Assembly (NCBI GenBank): GCA_902491625.1
Contig: CABUIO010000005.1
Location: 1 to 64,000, forward strand
DNA from: an uncultured Porphyromonadaceae bacterium
Lineage (GTDB): Bacteria; Bacteroidota; Bacteroidia; Bacteroidales; Muribaculaceae
Length of the DNA: 64,000 nt
Direction: 5' to 3'
A program made the position numbers and the translations under genes. Positions 52,301 to 60,627 of the stretch are shown here, piece by piece. Under the pieces are notes generated by a model. That model saw only the letters and a program-made list of their open reading frames with translations, ran no database searches and was not told the DNA's origin. The first letter of the stretch is position 1. Every line of letters starts with the position of its first letter.

Positions 52301-54277
52301 CCCTACGCCGTAGAGCCCATGTGGGATCTCAACAACTACTGGACTCTCGCCGCACGCAGCGGACGCCAGTATCTCGGCTTCATTGTCCGCAACGACGGCA
52401 AAGCCCTCGACGACATGGCCATAACACCCGCGATCTCCATCGGCGAGGACTACTCGCTCCGATTCTACGCCAAGGGCTCCGACCGCACCAACGCCAAGTT
52501 CACTGTCGGAATCACCGAGAAGACCGACAATCCGCAGGCATCCGACTTCGTGACGATCAGCCCCGACAACTACATCGAGGCATCCTATGAGGACTGGACA
52601 CCCGTGACCATCTCTCTTGCCGACTACGCCGGCAAGGACGTGAAGATCGCAATCCGCTGCATCAGCGAGAAGGGCAGCTTCATCTCAATGATCGACGATG
52701 TCTTTGTCGGACGCCTCGCTCCGGCGGCAGGCGCAGCCAAGCCCAAACGCAGCGCCGGCAACCCCAACGAGTCGTTCGTCATCACCCTCGACGGCGAGAC
52801 CGTAGGCACTACAACCGACTATAACTACACTGTCAAGGATATCGCCTACGGCGACCATATCATCGGCGTCCAGGCCAAATACGTCAACGCAGTCAGCGAC
52901 GTCGTGACAGTTCCCGTCAGCCTCTCCGCCGACGACTACGTCAAGGCCACTGTGACCCTTAAGACCAACAACGGCGTCTCCCCCGAGGGCATGACCGTCA
53001 ACCTCAGCGCCATCAGCGCGGGCGACAACACTTCCGCCTACAGCACCGAGGCAAATGCCGACGGCGTCGCAGCCTTCGGATTCCTGCCCAAGGGTGTCTA
53101 CACCATCAGCATCCAGCCCAAGGACTTCAATCTCTGGACTCTGGTCAACGACTTCCAGACTCCGCAGAATGTCAACGCATTCCTGTTCGAGACCCTCGTG
53201 AAGCCCTTCAACCTCACGGCTGATCCCGAGGAACAGGCCGACGGCACATTCAACGTGCTCGCACGCTGGAATCAGGATCTCGGCTTCTCCGACGGATTCG
53301 AGTCCTACGCAGACTTCGCCACAGGCACATTCGGCAACTGGAAGACCCTCGACCTCAACGAGCCGACAGCCTTCAGCTATCCCATCAGCCTCAACGGCAA
53401 GATCATCACATTCCCCGGCTGCAGCACTACCGATCAGCCCCGCAGCGTGGCTCCAATGGTCTTCAACCCCGCGGCAACCACACCTTCGATGAGCGAAGAC
53501 ATCGCTGTCAAGGCTCCCGAAGGCGAAAAGCTCGTGATCTTCCAGGGTCCGCAGGCCGCCACAGCCGACAAGTGGCTCATCTCCCCCTCCATCGAGGTGC
53601 GCGATGACTACGAATGGTCGTTCCTCGCCAAATCCTATCCCACCTATCCCGAGACCATCGAACTCCTCGTCAGCGAGGAAGGAAGCGACGATCCCGAGGA
53701 ATTCAAGGTGATCGACACCGTGTCGCCTTCCTACGAGGAGTGGACGCAGTACACCATTCCGGTCGGCGAATATGCCGGCAAGAACGTGCGCTTCGCCATC
53801 CACTGCATCTCGCGCGACGGCTTCATCGCACTCGTCGACGACTTCAAGGTCGGACGCCAGGGCGGCGAGAATGTCGCCTCCGTGGGCAAGGTCAAGGACT
53901 ACACCGTGAAGATCGACGGCACAACCGTTGACTCCACTCCCGAGAACTCCTATCAGCTCACCGGCCTCGCCGCCGGCAGCCACAAGCTCGGCATCCTCGC
54001 GCGCTATGAGTCCGGCTTCTCCGAGATGGCTGAACTTCCCTTCAACCTCACCAGCGGCATCTCCGGCGTTGCCGGCGACGGCAACGCTAACGTCCGTGCC
54101 GTCAGCGGCGCCATCCTCATCGACGCGGCCGCAGGCTCCGAGGTCAAGGTGATGACTGTCTCAGGCATGACAATAGCCTCGACAGTCAGCGACGGCACTA
54201 CCGTCCGCATTGAAGCCTCCGCAGGCGTCTACGCCGTAACCGTCGGCAAAGAGGTCCACAAAGTGATCGTACGCTGA
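49382..54277 (+). CDS. Giant secreted protein with choice-of-anchor J and carboxypeptidase-regulatory-like domains
   Basis: A 1631-residue exported protein; signal peptide MKRLYLLLTAITLLFAGQAMA. An N-terminal domain of ~250 residues contains Ig-like strands. Choice-of-anchor J-like domains start near residues 279 (DLYESFEMAGVPKGW), 915 (FTEDFESYKPF) and 1300 (FSDGFESYADF), with the typical closings ISMIDDVFVG and IALVDDFKVG. A CARDB-like module (AQVAPENYTVVLYADGKKV) and a carboxypeptidase-regulatory-like domain (GKVTDKDGNGVADVLVSYTAG) lie between. The end (VKVMTVSGMTI...SAGVYAVTVG) is a sorting-like tail. It lies 112 bp after the previous secreted gene; that gap has a GC-rich hairpin (49311-49325) without a T run. 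A strong terminator follows. The three tandem genes are probably paralogues. Confidence 0.82.
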   Translation: MKRLYLLLTAITLLFAGQAMAAPGLKVSGKGVAPTNSKIYANAEGRITTLGQSITVENSGDVTLNPGDEGYSLVLHSYMGDVDLQTYPIPDALAPGEQKTYEIHWDFDFTPLDAAYTAKGSYGTKAAVWDNFRIKEGISNTNTYIGGWMDVYPYKASFDLVPENSGTEVDAAINFGFISKPTTLKYRIRATGAADVTVSTIEVPVGFTVAPATPFTVKGMLSSSSDNYKTIEITADPTIAQGVLSGDIRITAQGVDPKTYKLQAVAMAEGDLYESFEMAGVPKGWIAGKNWDRYQLNYKLSTTNNKWCYRHSMSSSGTESMLITPKLKFDKGGKMQFSATRISSYSHDTRVKVYWSPDRSNWTYLMTVDADGNDGAIKLPPLNSWGTFTIENIPEGEGYIGFEGLYIDIDDVYGGKIVDVDYDLFLTGFDAPSKGLVNDPLNATLSVRNIASAQVAPENYTVVLYADGKKVAQGTPVAIAGGATVSIPMSYTPHQAGATKLKAEVKAGNIILSASAEVTVEAESSSTALTIGDVSDNSTSYDIPLKLNYNNSRSQTVYTAAFLGKYGLKSGDRIIGVIYDAYDTNSTKVVKGDLAFYMKSTAADAPTASAPETVTEADLKYSSKQEQYKYTNSGNNNFHEFFNFTFAEPFVYDGGNLLVDLSSENQTNYSNAYFRTDKSESNQAIYKYNDNHGSYLTKAYSTLTSGVPVMKLLIAKDPARAIGKVTDKDGNGVADVLVSYTAGEVLYTGTTNADGEYDITIFRPEHEYTVTADNEFYPVTTADGTVKFENGALIAQKNIQLGEFAAERAFNVTFHVTNDASQSMEGIPFTLRSNNFSLAYTEAETTLDADGNATLKCFGGSHTATFSAPGMKKLTVTFGINKDGVREFNLSEDVKAPYGVEAELIHDVFTGTNDVALSWDNEVAAFTEDFESYKPFAIDFQPWTGIDGDKAAPAQLNGKYDHSGELNYGQIINPYAVEPMWDLNNYWTLAARSGRQYLGFIVRNDGKALDDMAITPAISIGEDYSLRFYAKGSDRTNAKFTVGITEKTDNPQASDFVTISPDNYIEASYEDWTPVTISLADYAGKDVKIAIRCISEKGSFISMIDDVFVGRLAPAAGAAKPKRSAGNPNESFVITLDGETVGTTTDYNYTVKDIAYGDHIIGVQAKYVNAVSDVVTVPVSLSADDYVKATVTLKTNNGVSPEGMTVNLSAISAGDNTSAYSTEANADGVAAFGFLPKGVYTISIQPKDFNLWTLVNDFQTPQNVNAFLFETLVKPFNLTADPEEQADGTFNVLARWNQDLGFSDGFESYADFATGTFGNWKTLDLNEPTAFSYPISLNGKIITFPGCSTTDQPRSVAPMVFNPAATTPSMSEDIAVKAPEGEKLVIFQGPQAATADKWLISPSIEVRDDYEWSFLAKSYPTYPETIELLVSEEGSDDPEEFKVIDTVSPSYEEWTQYTIPVGEYAGKNVRFAIHCISRDGFIALVDDFKVGRQGGENVASVGKVKDYTVKIDGTTVDSTPENSYQLTGLAAGSHKLGILARYESGFSEMAELPFNLTSGISGVAGDGNANVRAVSGAILIDAAAGSEVKVMTVSGMTIASTVSDGTTVRIEASAGVYAVTVGKEVHKVIVR

Positions 54278-54301
54278 TACTGATCCTCACTATACTCAAA
54301 A

Positions 54302-54342
54302 GAGAGACCGCGCTCCCACCGGCGCGGTCTCTCCTTTTTTTC
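54302..54342 (+). terminator. Intrinsic terminator after the second tandem secreted gene
   Basis: A 12-bp stem GAGAGACCGCGC / GCGCGGTCTCTC with an 8-nt loop followed by a T-rich run. It separates the first two secreted genes from the third. Confidence 0.9.
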
Positions 54343-54415
54343 CTTTTTTCCCTCCTTAAAGTCTTTAAAAACCTTAATGTCCTTAAAGACACAAAGGTTT
54401 TTAGGAATTTTTTGT

Positions 54416-54423
54416 TAGCTTTG
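54416..54423 (+). promoter_or_regulatory. -7 box of the third tandem secreted gene
   Basis: TAGCTTTG matches TAnnTTTG. No TTG lies at the usual distance upstream. It would give a leader of about 119 nt. The position directly after a terminator supports an independent transcript. Confidence 0.55.
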
Positions 54424-54546
54424 CAGAACTGATGATTCCGTCGCAAGCACACGTCCGCAATATTTTTTTCAGGTTCTCATCGGGAAACAAGCGGCTGCGG
54501 CAAATCAAAAGTTAACCTACTTACAACCTTTTATCAAAAAACTACA

Positions 54547-56949
54547 ATGCGAAAAATCTATTTACTGGCCACAGGATGCCTCCTTGTCGCACAGACAGCT
54601 ATGGCGGCGGATCCTGTCTTCTCGGAGGATTTCACCTCCGAATCCGACTTCACGCAGGAGGATTTCGACAAGTGGACATGGATCGATGCCAACAACGACG
54701 AGAAAACATGGATCTTCTCGGCCGACGGCATGCCCTCGAAAGTGTATTACAACTACCATTCCGCAAATGACGGCGACGACTGGCTGATCTCCCCCGAGAT
54801 TACGGTGCCTGAAGCCGGCTCATATCTGATTCGCTACAACTGCACCGGTTCATCCTACGGCGAGGCTGTCGAGGTATGGTACGGCTCCGCTCCCACTGTG
54901 GAGGGAATGACCGCGAAAGGAAGCGAGAACCCCGATATCAAAGGCTCGCCGACGACAAGTTATTTCATCACCGACCTCGCCGCCGGCGACAAGATCTTCA
55001 TCGGCTTCCATGCCGTGACTCCGGCCGACCGCTTCCGCCTGTATCTCAATTCCGTCACGATGGAGAAAGTGACCGATCCCGTCGACCTCGGCGTCACCGA
55101 GATCCTTTCTCCCGAATCCGGCGAGGGACTCGGTCAGGAGACTGTCAAGGTGAAAGTGAAAAACTTCCTGACAAAGGACATCAGCGGCTTCGATGTGTCC
55201 TTCACCATCGATGGCGGCACTCCCGTGACAGAACGTTTCTCCGGCACCCTCAAGGGTGGAGAGACAGCCGAATACACATTCACGGCCAAGGCCGACTGCT
55301 CTACTCCCCGAGGCAAATATGAACTGAAGGTCTACACATCAGACCCCAACGACGTCGACCCCGGCAATGACGCCGCATCCGTAGTCGTGCGCCACATCGC
55401 TCCCGCAGGTATACCTTACTCAAATGGCTTCGAGCCTGACGACGACTGCTCTAACTTCACCTATCTCAACCTCAACAACGACGACGGTGACTGGAGCGTG
55501 GGCACCAACAGTTTCTTCACACGATTCTCCCGCACAGGCGAGGGCTTCCTCGGCTACAACTACAACAAGGAGAACGCTGCAGACGACTGGGTGGTGATCG
55601 ATCCTCTCGAAGTCGAGGCCGGCGACTATCTCATGCGCTTCTGGTATTCCGCCACAGAGAACCATACCGAGCGCCTTAAAGTGTGCTGGGGCACCGCTCC
55701 GACTCCCGAGGCCATGACAAACGAGATCTGCACCATCGACCCCATGACCAACGATTCTTATCTTGAGTCGATCAGTCTCTTCAAGATTCCCGCCGCACAG
55801 AAGATCTTCATCGGTTTCCACGCCTACAGCGACGCCGACGAGAACTGGCTCGTGATCGACGACCTCAGCATTGAGAAAGTCGACCCGACGAAAGTCGATG
55901 TCATAGTTGACGACTTCACCGAGCCTTACGGCTACCTGCGCGAACGCAACCGCCGCGACGTGAAGTTCTCTGTAAGCAACATCGCCGTGACCGACGCCGA
56001 CGTTGACATCAACCTCTATGTCGACGGAACCGTCAAGGAAACACGCAAGGACAAGATCGGCTTCATGGCTACAAAGGAATATACCTTCGAGAATGCCCTT
56101 GCTGGCCTCGCAGACGGCACCCACACCATCAAGGTGGAGGTTATCGCTCCCAACGACCCGAACGCTGAAAACAACACGGCAGAGAAGGAGATCGTGATCA
56201 TCGGTCAGCCCGGAGTCGTTTTCTATGACTTCGAGGACGAGGAATTCCCCGAAGAGCTGACATACCGCGTGGAAGACAGCGCCACAATCCATCCCTCCGC
56301 CGTCGACACGTACGGCGATATGGGAGCCGCGCTCCTTGGCGTGAACAGCCATTATCTCTATCAGGAGACCGCCCTCGCGCTCTGCACCTGGTTCTCCGAT
56401 CCCACATCGACAGCCGACCGCTGGCTCGTGCTGCCCAAGATGCACATCGACGACAACAACTGCCATCTCGTTTGGGACGCGAGCGCCTTAAGCACCACGG
56501 ACTATGAAAACTACGACATCTGCGTCTCCACAGGCGACGACAAATGGTATGACTACACCGCCATCCACAGCGTCAAGGGCGAGAACGAATGGTCGAAGAC
56601 ACGCGGTGTCTCGCTGGCCGAATACAAGGACAAGGACATCTATGTGGCCTACCATCTCAAGACCACCGGAGGCAACGCACTCATCCTCGACAATATCGGC
56701 GTCTACGGTTCCGCCACACCCTCGGGCATCGGCGCCATCAAGGACAACGCAGCGTTCACACTCTCATGCGACGGCCGTCAGCTGACATGCAGCGCAGAAG
56801 CCGTGATGACAGTGACCGCCATGAACGGCGCCATCGTAGCTAAAGGCACAGGCACGACACTCGACGTCACCGCGCTTCCCGCCGGTGTCTATGTAGCCGT
56901 AGCCAACGCCGCCACCGGCACGCGCACCCTCAAATTCGTGAAGAAATAA
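54547..56949 (+). CDS. Large secreted protein with three choice-of-anchor J domains
   Basis: An 800-residue exported protein; signal peptide MRKIYLLATGCLLVAQTAMA. Choice-of-anchor J-like domains start near residues 24 (VFSEDFTSES, with DDWLISPEITV), 300 (YSNGFEPDDD, with DDWVVIDPLEV) and 560 (FYDFEDEEFPEEL, with DRWLVLPKMHI). The J domains are separated by two CARDB/Ig-like modules (VKVKVKNFLTKDISGFDVSFTIDGG and VKFSVSNIAVTDADVDINLYVDG). The last ~70 residues (VMTVTAMNGAIVAKG...LPAGVYVAV) form a sorting-like tail ending KFVKK. It is related in domain type to the two genes before it but has its own promoter and follows their terminator. The 215-bp repeat begins 21 bp after its stop. Confidence 0.82.
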   Translation: MRKIYLLATGCLLVAQTAMAADPVFSEDFTSESDFTQEDFDKWTWIDANNDEKTWIFSADGMPSKVYYNYHSANDGDDWLISPEITVPEAGSYLIRYNCTGSSYGEAVEVWYGSAPTVEGMTAKGSENPDIKGSPTTSYFITDLAAGDKIFIGFHAVTPADRFRLYLNSVTMEKVTDPVDLGVTEILSPESGEGLGQETVKVKVKNFLTKDISGFDVSFTIDGGTPVTERFSGTLKGGETAEYTFTAKADCSTPRGKYELKVYTSDPNDVDPGNDAASVVVRHIAPAGIPYSNGFEPDDDCSNFTYLNLNNDDGDWSVGTNSFFTRFSRTGEGFLGYNYNKENAADDWVVIDPLEVEAGDYLMRFWYSATENHTERLKVCWGTAPTPEAMTNEICTIDPMTNDSYLESISLFKIPAAQKIFIGFHAYSDADENWLVIDDLSIEKVDPTKVDVIVDDFTEPYGYLRERNRRDVKFSVSNIAVTDADVDINLYVDGTVKETRKDKIGFMATKEYTFENALAGLADGTHTIKVEVIAPNDPNAENNTAEKEIVIIGQPGVVFYDFEDEEFPEELTYRVEDSATIHPSAVDTYGDMGAALLGVNSHYLYQETALALCTWFSDPTSTADRWLVLPKMHIDDNNCHLVWDASALSTTDYENYDICVSTGDDKWYDYTAIHSVKGENEWSKTRGVSLAEYKDKDIYVAYHLKTTGGNALILDNIGVYGSATPSGIGAIKDNAAFTLSCDGRQLTCSAEAVMTVTAMNGAIVAKGTGTTLDVTALPAGVYVAVANAATGTRTLKFVKK

Positions 56950-56970
56950 ACCGTCCCTTCCCCAAAAAGG

Positions 56971-57185
56971 TGCGTCAAAAGCGCCGGGCCGAAGGTCCGG
57001 CTGTATTGCCAACCGCGGCCTTCAGGCCGTGGAAAGACATCTCCCTGGAAAATCAGTCGCGGAGCGACGTCGTGCGGTAAAGTCATTACCAAACACGCAT
57101 CGCTCCGCGACGCGTTGTCTTATCTGGCAGCCTGTCCACGGCCTGAAGGCCGCGGTTGGCAATATAGACAGACCTCCGGCCTGTC
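56971..57185. repeat. 215-bp nested-hairpin repeat, copy 3
   Basis: Third copy of the repeat at 1394-1608 and 7100-7314. The long arms 57006-57033 and 57135-57162 are perfect 28-bp reverse complements. The outer hairpin is CCGGGCC-GAA-GGTCCGG, with changed but still paired bases relative to copy 2. The rest of the 390-bp gap up to 57340 contains only a terminator-like hairpin. Confidence 0.85.
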
Positions 57186-57278
57186 CTGCCTGCGCAAAAC
57201 ATCCACCCTTTTCAACCCACTTTTGGGGGATTATAACACAATTTCCCCGAATCATCATATTTCGCCATGAATCAAAAG

Positions 57279-57309
57279 CGAGACTGCACAACGGTATCGC
57301 ACAGTCTCG
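57279..57309 (-). terminator. Probable terminator of the yqeY-serS operon
   Basis: An 8-bp stem CGAGACTG / CAGTCTCG, followed on the minus strand by CTTTTG. It lies 31 bp after the stop codon of the GNAT-fold gene. The plus strand also has a short T run, so it may work in both directions. Confidence 0.55.
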
Positions 57310-57339
57310 TTTACTTTAATTCTTAAGGTTGTTAGTTTG

Positions 57340-58470
57340 TCAGAGAGGCTTGGAGAAGGCGGCGCGGCGGCGGTGCTGCCGGCGCGTGAAGAGTTCCCAC
57401 TGGCTCTGCACCTTGTTGTTGGCTGCCATCTCGGGGTTGCTCTCGGCCCATTTGAAGCCTTTCTCGATGTAGTGGGGGATGAGGTCCTGGAAGAGCAGGG
57501 CGTTAACTCCCTTGCTCTGGAATTCGGGCTTCACGGCCACGAGGAGCAGATCCACGCGGTCGTTCTTACCCTTAAGTCCCTTGAGAAGATCCACCCAGCC
57601 GAACGGCAGCAGACGTCCGCGCGATTTCTGCAACGCGCGGCTCATGGATGGCATCGATAATCCCACGCCCACGAGGTTGTCGTCGCCGTCCACGACGAGC
57701 GTGACGAGCTTGAGATCGAGCAGAGGTATATACTGGGCAACGTAGTAGTCGATCTGGCGGTCTGTGAGCGGAGAATAGCCGTAGAGCTTGTCGTAGGCCT
57801 CGTTGATGAGGCGGAAGAGGGCGTGGCCGTAGTCGCGCCTGATCTTCTTCTTAGAGGTGTATTTGAGCACCCTGAGATTGAATTTCTTCTTCACGATGTC
57901 GGCTATGCGGCTGTAACGCTCGGGGATTGCGTCGGGCACGTCCATGACGTATTCGAGCCATTCGACCTCGGGCTTGAAGCCGAGACGCTCCAGATGCTCC
58001 ACATAGTAGGGATAGTTGTAGATCGTGGCCATCGTGCTCAGCTCCTCGTAGCCGAAAGTGAGCAGTCCCTCGTGGTCGAGGTCGGTGAAGCCGAGGGGAC
58101 CGACGATCTTCGTCATCCCTTTCCTGCGTCCCCACTCTGATGCGGCCTCAATCAGCGCCTCGCTGACTTCGTGGGAGTCTATGAAGTCGATCCATCCGAA
58201 ACGCAGCTCCTTGGCGTCCTTGCGCTCGTTGACGGCACTATTTATGATGGCGGCGATACGACCCACGGCTTTGCCTTTGTCGTCGTAGGCCATGAAGCAG
58301 GCGCATTCGCAGAAATCGAAGGCGGGATTATGGCTCGGCGTAAGGGTGTTGACATCGTCGATCACCAGAGGGGGCACATAATAGGGATTCCCCTTGTAGA
58401 GGTCGATCTGGAAATGCGTGAACTTTATGAGGTTGCTGCGGTCGAGAGGTATCTGCTTTACAGTTATCAT
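57340..58470 (-). CDS. GNAT-fold protein of unknown substrate
   Basis: A 376-residue cytoplasmic protein from the ATG at 58470 (MITVKQIPLDRSN). The longer open frame adds 16 residues that overlap the end of the pseudokinase gene. Residues ~60-180 and ~265-350 have the pattern of two GNAT-like halves: FMAYDDKGKAVGRIAAIIN with WGRRKGMTKIVGPLGFTDLDHEG, then VDLLLVAVKPEFQSKGVNALLFQDL. A canonical acetyl-CoA loop (QxxGxG) is not intact: EFQSKGVNA has only the first glycine. Similar proteins are widespread in Bacteroidetes, usually listed as hypothetical or N-acetyltransferase-like. It is 16 bp after the pseudokinase gene and probably last in the operon. Confidence 0.8.
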   Translation of the reverse strand: MITVKQIPLDRSNLIKFTHFQIDLYKGNPYYVPPLVIDDVNTLTPSHNPAFDFCECACFMAYDDKGKAVGRIAAIINSAVNERKDAKELRFGWIDFIDSHEVSEALIEAASEWGRRKGMTKIVGPLGFTDLDHEGLLTFGYEELSTMATIYNYPYYVEHLERLGFKPEVEWLEYVMDVPDAIPERYSRIADIVKKKFNLRVLKYTSKKKIRRDYGHALFRLINEAYDKLYGYSPLTDRQIDYYVAQYIPLLDLKLVTLVVDGDDNLVGVGLSMPSMSRALQKSRGRLLPFGWVDLLKGLKGKNDRVDLLLVAVKPEFQSKGVNALLFQDLIPHYIEKGFKWAESNPEMAANNKVQSQWELFTRRQHRRRAAFSKPL

Positions 58471-58486
58471 AGACTTATCGTAGACT

Positions 58487-59269
58487 CTAAATGGAATTTG
58501 CCACCAGCCAGCAGACAAGCACTCCGAGCAGGACGATCACCGAGATGACCACCACGACGAGCAGCGTCGAGGATCCGCGCTGCATGGAGAGGCGCAGGTC
58601 GTCGAAGCTGCGGAAGCGGCGTATCGGATCCGTGGCCGTGCACCGCTGGGCGATGCGACGCAGCCGCGGGATACGTGTGGGGGTGTGGTCGAGCACCTCG
58701 TTGATGATGGTGCCGTAGGCGAAAAGATCCTCCATCGTGTCCAGAGGAGTGAGCGATTCGCGCTGGTCGTAGCCCACGTTGATGAGCTTGAGGTTCTCGG
58801 TGTATTCGGTGAAGATGATGCTGTCGGGAGTGATGGGATGGTGTATCACATGATTCTCCTGGATGTAGGCCATCGCGTCGGGGAGCTGCGTCTCCAGCCG
58901 GTGGATGATCCTGGGCGTGAGGCGCTTCTCGTCGATCAGCCGACGCAGCGAATAGCCGTAGACATCGTCGGTGATTATAGCCATGCCGATGCCGGGGATC
59001 TCTTCGAAATCGTTGACCATCACGATATTGGGATGGGCAAGCGAATATCGGGTCTCAAACTCGCGGCTGATCATCTCGCGGAAACGTTCCTGCGAGGCAT
59101 ACTGCGGCTTGAGAGCCTTGAGCATCACCCATTTGCCATGCTTACGGGCTGTGTAGACATCATAAAACTCCTCTCCCCATTCGGGAAGCAGGGTCACGTC
59201 CGACCATTTGCCGGACGGATCGTCGATCTGGATTTTCTTCTCCTCTTTGCTTACGTAGGCTGATGACAT
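58487..59269 (-). CDS. Tail-anchored serine/threonine pseudokinase
   Basis: A 260-residue protein with a protein kinase fold and a single C-terminal membrane helix (residues 234-257), so the kinase-like domain faces the cytoplasm. The ATP lysine is kept (WVMLKAL, Lys51), as is an acidic helix-C region (EFETRYSLAHPNIV). The glycine loop is missing. The catalytic HRDLKPxN is replaced by HHPITPDS (143-150), losing the catalytic Asp, Lys and Asn. DFG is NVG (164-166). The later kinase motifs DLFAYGTIINEVL and CTATDPIRRFRS are retained, so the fold is real and the loss of catalysis is selective. It is 49 bp after serS and 16 bp before the GNAT-fold gene. The partner is unknown. Confidence 0.82.
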   Translation of the reverse strand: MSSAYVSKEEKKIQIDDPSGKWSDVTLLPEWGEEFYDVYTARKHGKWVMLKALKPQYASQERFREMISREFETRYSLAHPNIVMVNDFEEIPGIGMAIITDDVYGYSLRRLIDEKRLTPRIIHRLETQLPDAMAYIQENHVIHHPITPDSIIFTEYTENLKLINVGYDQRESLTPLDTMEDLFAYGTIINEVLDHTPTRIPRLRRIAQRCTATDPIRRFRSFDDLRLSMQRGSSTLLVVVVISVIVLLGVLVCWLVANSI

Positions 59270-59318
59270 GGCTGTGGAATTTTGATAGTTAATAATTGGA
59301 GTGCGTGGTGCCTCCGGC

Positions 59319-60590
59319 TCAGTCGATGATGTCGAAGCCGGTGTATTTGCACAGACACTCCGGTACTATAATGCCCTCGGGAGTCTGATTGTTCTCCAGA
59401 ATGGCGGCCACGATGCGCGGCAGGGCGAGAGCCGAGCCGTTGAGGGTGTGGCAGAGATGCGTCTTCTTGTCCTCGCCACGGTAGCGGCATTTGAGACGGT
59501 TGGCCTGGTAGCTCTCGAAATTGCTGACGGAGCTGACCTCAAGCCAGCGCTTCTGTGCGGCGCTCCACACCTCGAAGTCGAAGGTGATGGCGGAAGTGAA
59601 GCTCATGTCGCCGCCGCAGAGACGCAGGATGTGCCAGGGCAGACCCAACTTCTCAAGAAGACCGCGGACATGGTCTTTCATCTCTTCAAGGGCGGCATAG
59701 GAGTTTTCGGGCCTCTCGATGCGCACGATCTCGACCTTGTCGAACTGGTGCAGACGGTTGAGGCCGCGCACATCCTTGCCGTAGCTTCCGGCCTCGCGGC
59801 GCCAGCAGGGGGAATAGGCACAGTTCTTCTTCGGCAGTTCGTCGGCCGGAATGATGACGTCGCGGTAGATGTTGGTGACAGGCACCTCGGCGGTCGGTAT
59901 GAGGTAGAAGTCGTCGAGATTGACATGATACATCTGCCCCTCCTTGTCGGGAAGCTGGCCTGTGCCGTAGCCGGAAGCCTCGTTCACTACAAAAGGAGGC
60001 TCTACCTCGGTGTAGCCGGCCTTCCACGCCTCATCGAGAAAGAACTGGATGAGGGCACGCTGCAGACGAGCGCCCTTGCCGATATAGAACGGGAAACCCG
60101 CGCCGGTGACCTTAACACCAAGCTCCCAGTCTATGATGTTGTATTTTCTGGCAAGCTCCCAGTGGGGGAGGGCATCCTCGGGAAGATCAGGCATCGGACC
60201 GCCGGTAAGCTCCACGACATTGTCCTCCGCCGTCTTGCCCTCGGGCACAGCCTCGCAGGGTGTATTGGGTATATTGAGAAGAATCTCGGTAAGTTTCGTC
60301 TCCACCTGATCGAGAAGATCCTGCAGACCCTTGGTGCCGGACTTGATCTCGGCCACCTGAGCCTTCACCTTCTCGGCCTCCTCCTTCTCACCCTTCTTCA
60401 TCAGGGCGCCGATGGAAGCGGCGAGTTTCTTGAGTTGAGCGGCATCGTTGTCGGTGCGGGCCTGAAGACGGCGGCGCTCGGCGTCGAGCTCAAGCACCTC
60501 GTCGATGGCGCCACGGCCGTCGAAACCCTTGACAGCCAGACGCGAAACAATATAATCGGGATTTTCCTTTATAGCTTGTAGTGTAAGCAT
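59319..60590 (-). CDS. serS: Seryl-tRNA synthetase
   Basis: Charges tRNA-Ser and tRNA-Sec with serine; 423 residues, normal length. The N-terminal long coiled-coil arm (residues ~30-105, ERRRLQARTDNDAAQLKKL) clamps the tRNA. Class II motif 2 is SPCWRREAGSYGKDVRGLNRLHQF, and motif 3 is GSALALPRIVAAILEN. The start MLTLQAIKENPDYI is typical. It lies 37 bp after yqeY and 49 bp before the pseudokinase, all on one strand. Confidence 0.97.
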   Translation of the reverse strand: MLTLQAIKENPDYIVSRLAVKGFDGRGAIDEVLELDAERRRLQARTDNDAAQLKKLAASIGALMKKGEKEEAEKVKAQVAEIKSGTKGLQDLLDQVETKLTEILLNIPNTPCEAVPEGKTAEDNVVELTGGPMPDLPEDALPHWELARKYNIIDWELGVKVTGAGFPFYIGKGARLQRALIQFFLDEAWKAGYTEVEPPFVVNEASGYGTGQLPDKEGQMYHVNLDDFYLIPTAEVPVTNIYRDVIIPADELPKKNCAYSPCWRREAGSYGKDVRGLNRLHQFDKVEIVRIERPENSYAALEEMKDHVRGLLEKLGLPWHILRLCGGDMSFTSAITFDFEVWSAAQKRWLEVSSVSNFESYQANRLKCRYRGEDKKTHLCHTLNGSALALPRIVAAILENNQTPEGIIVPECLCKYTGFDIID

Positions 60591-60627
60591 GATTCTATGT
60601 TGATTATTCCTGTTTTAAGAAGTTGAT

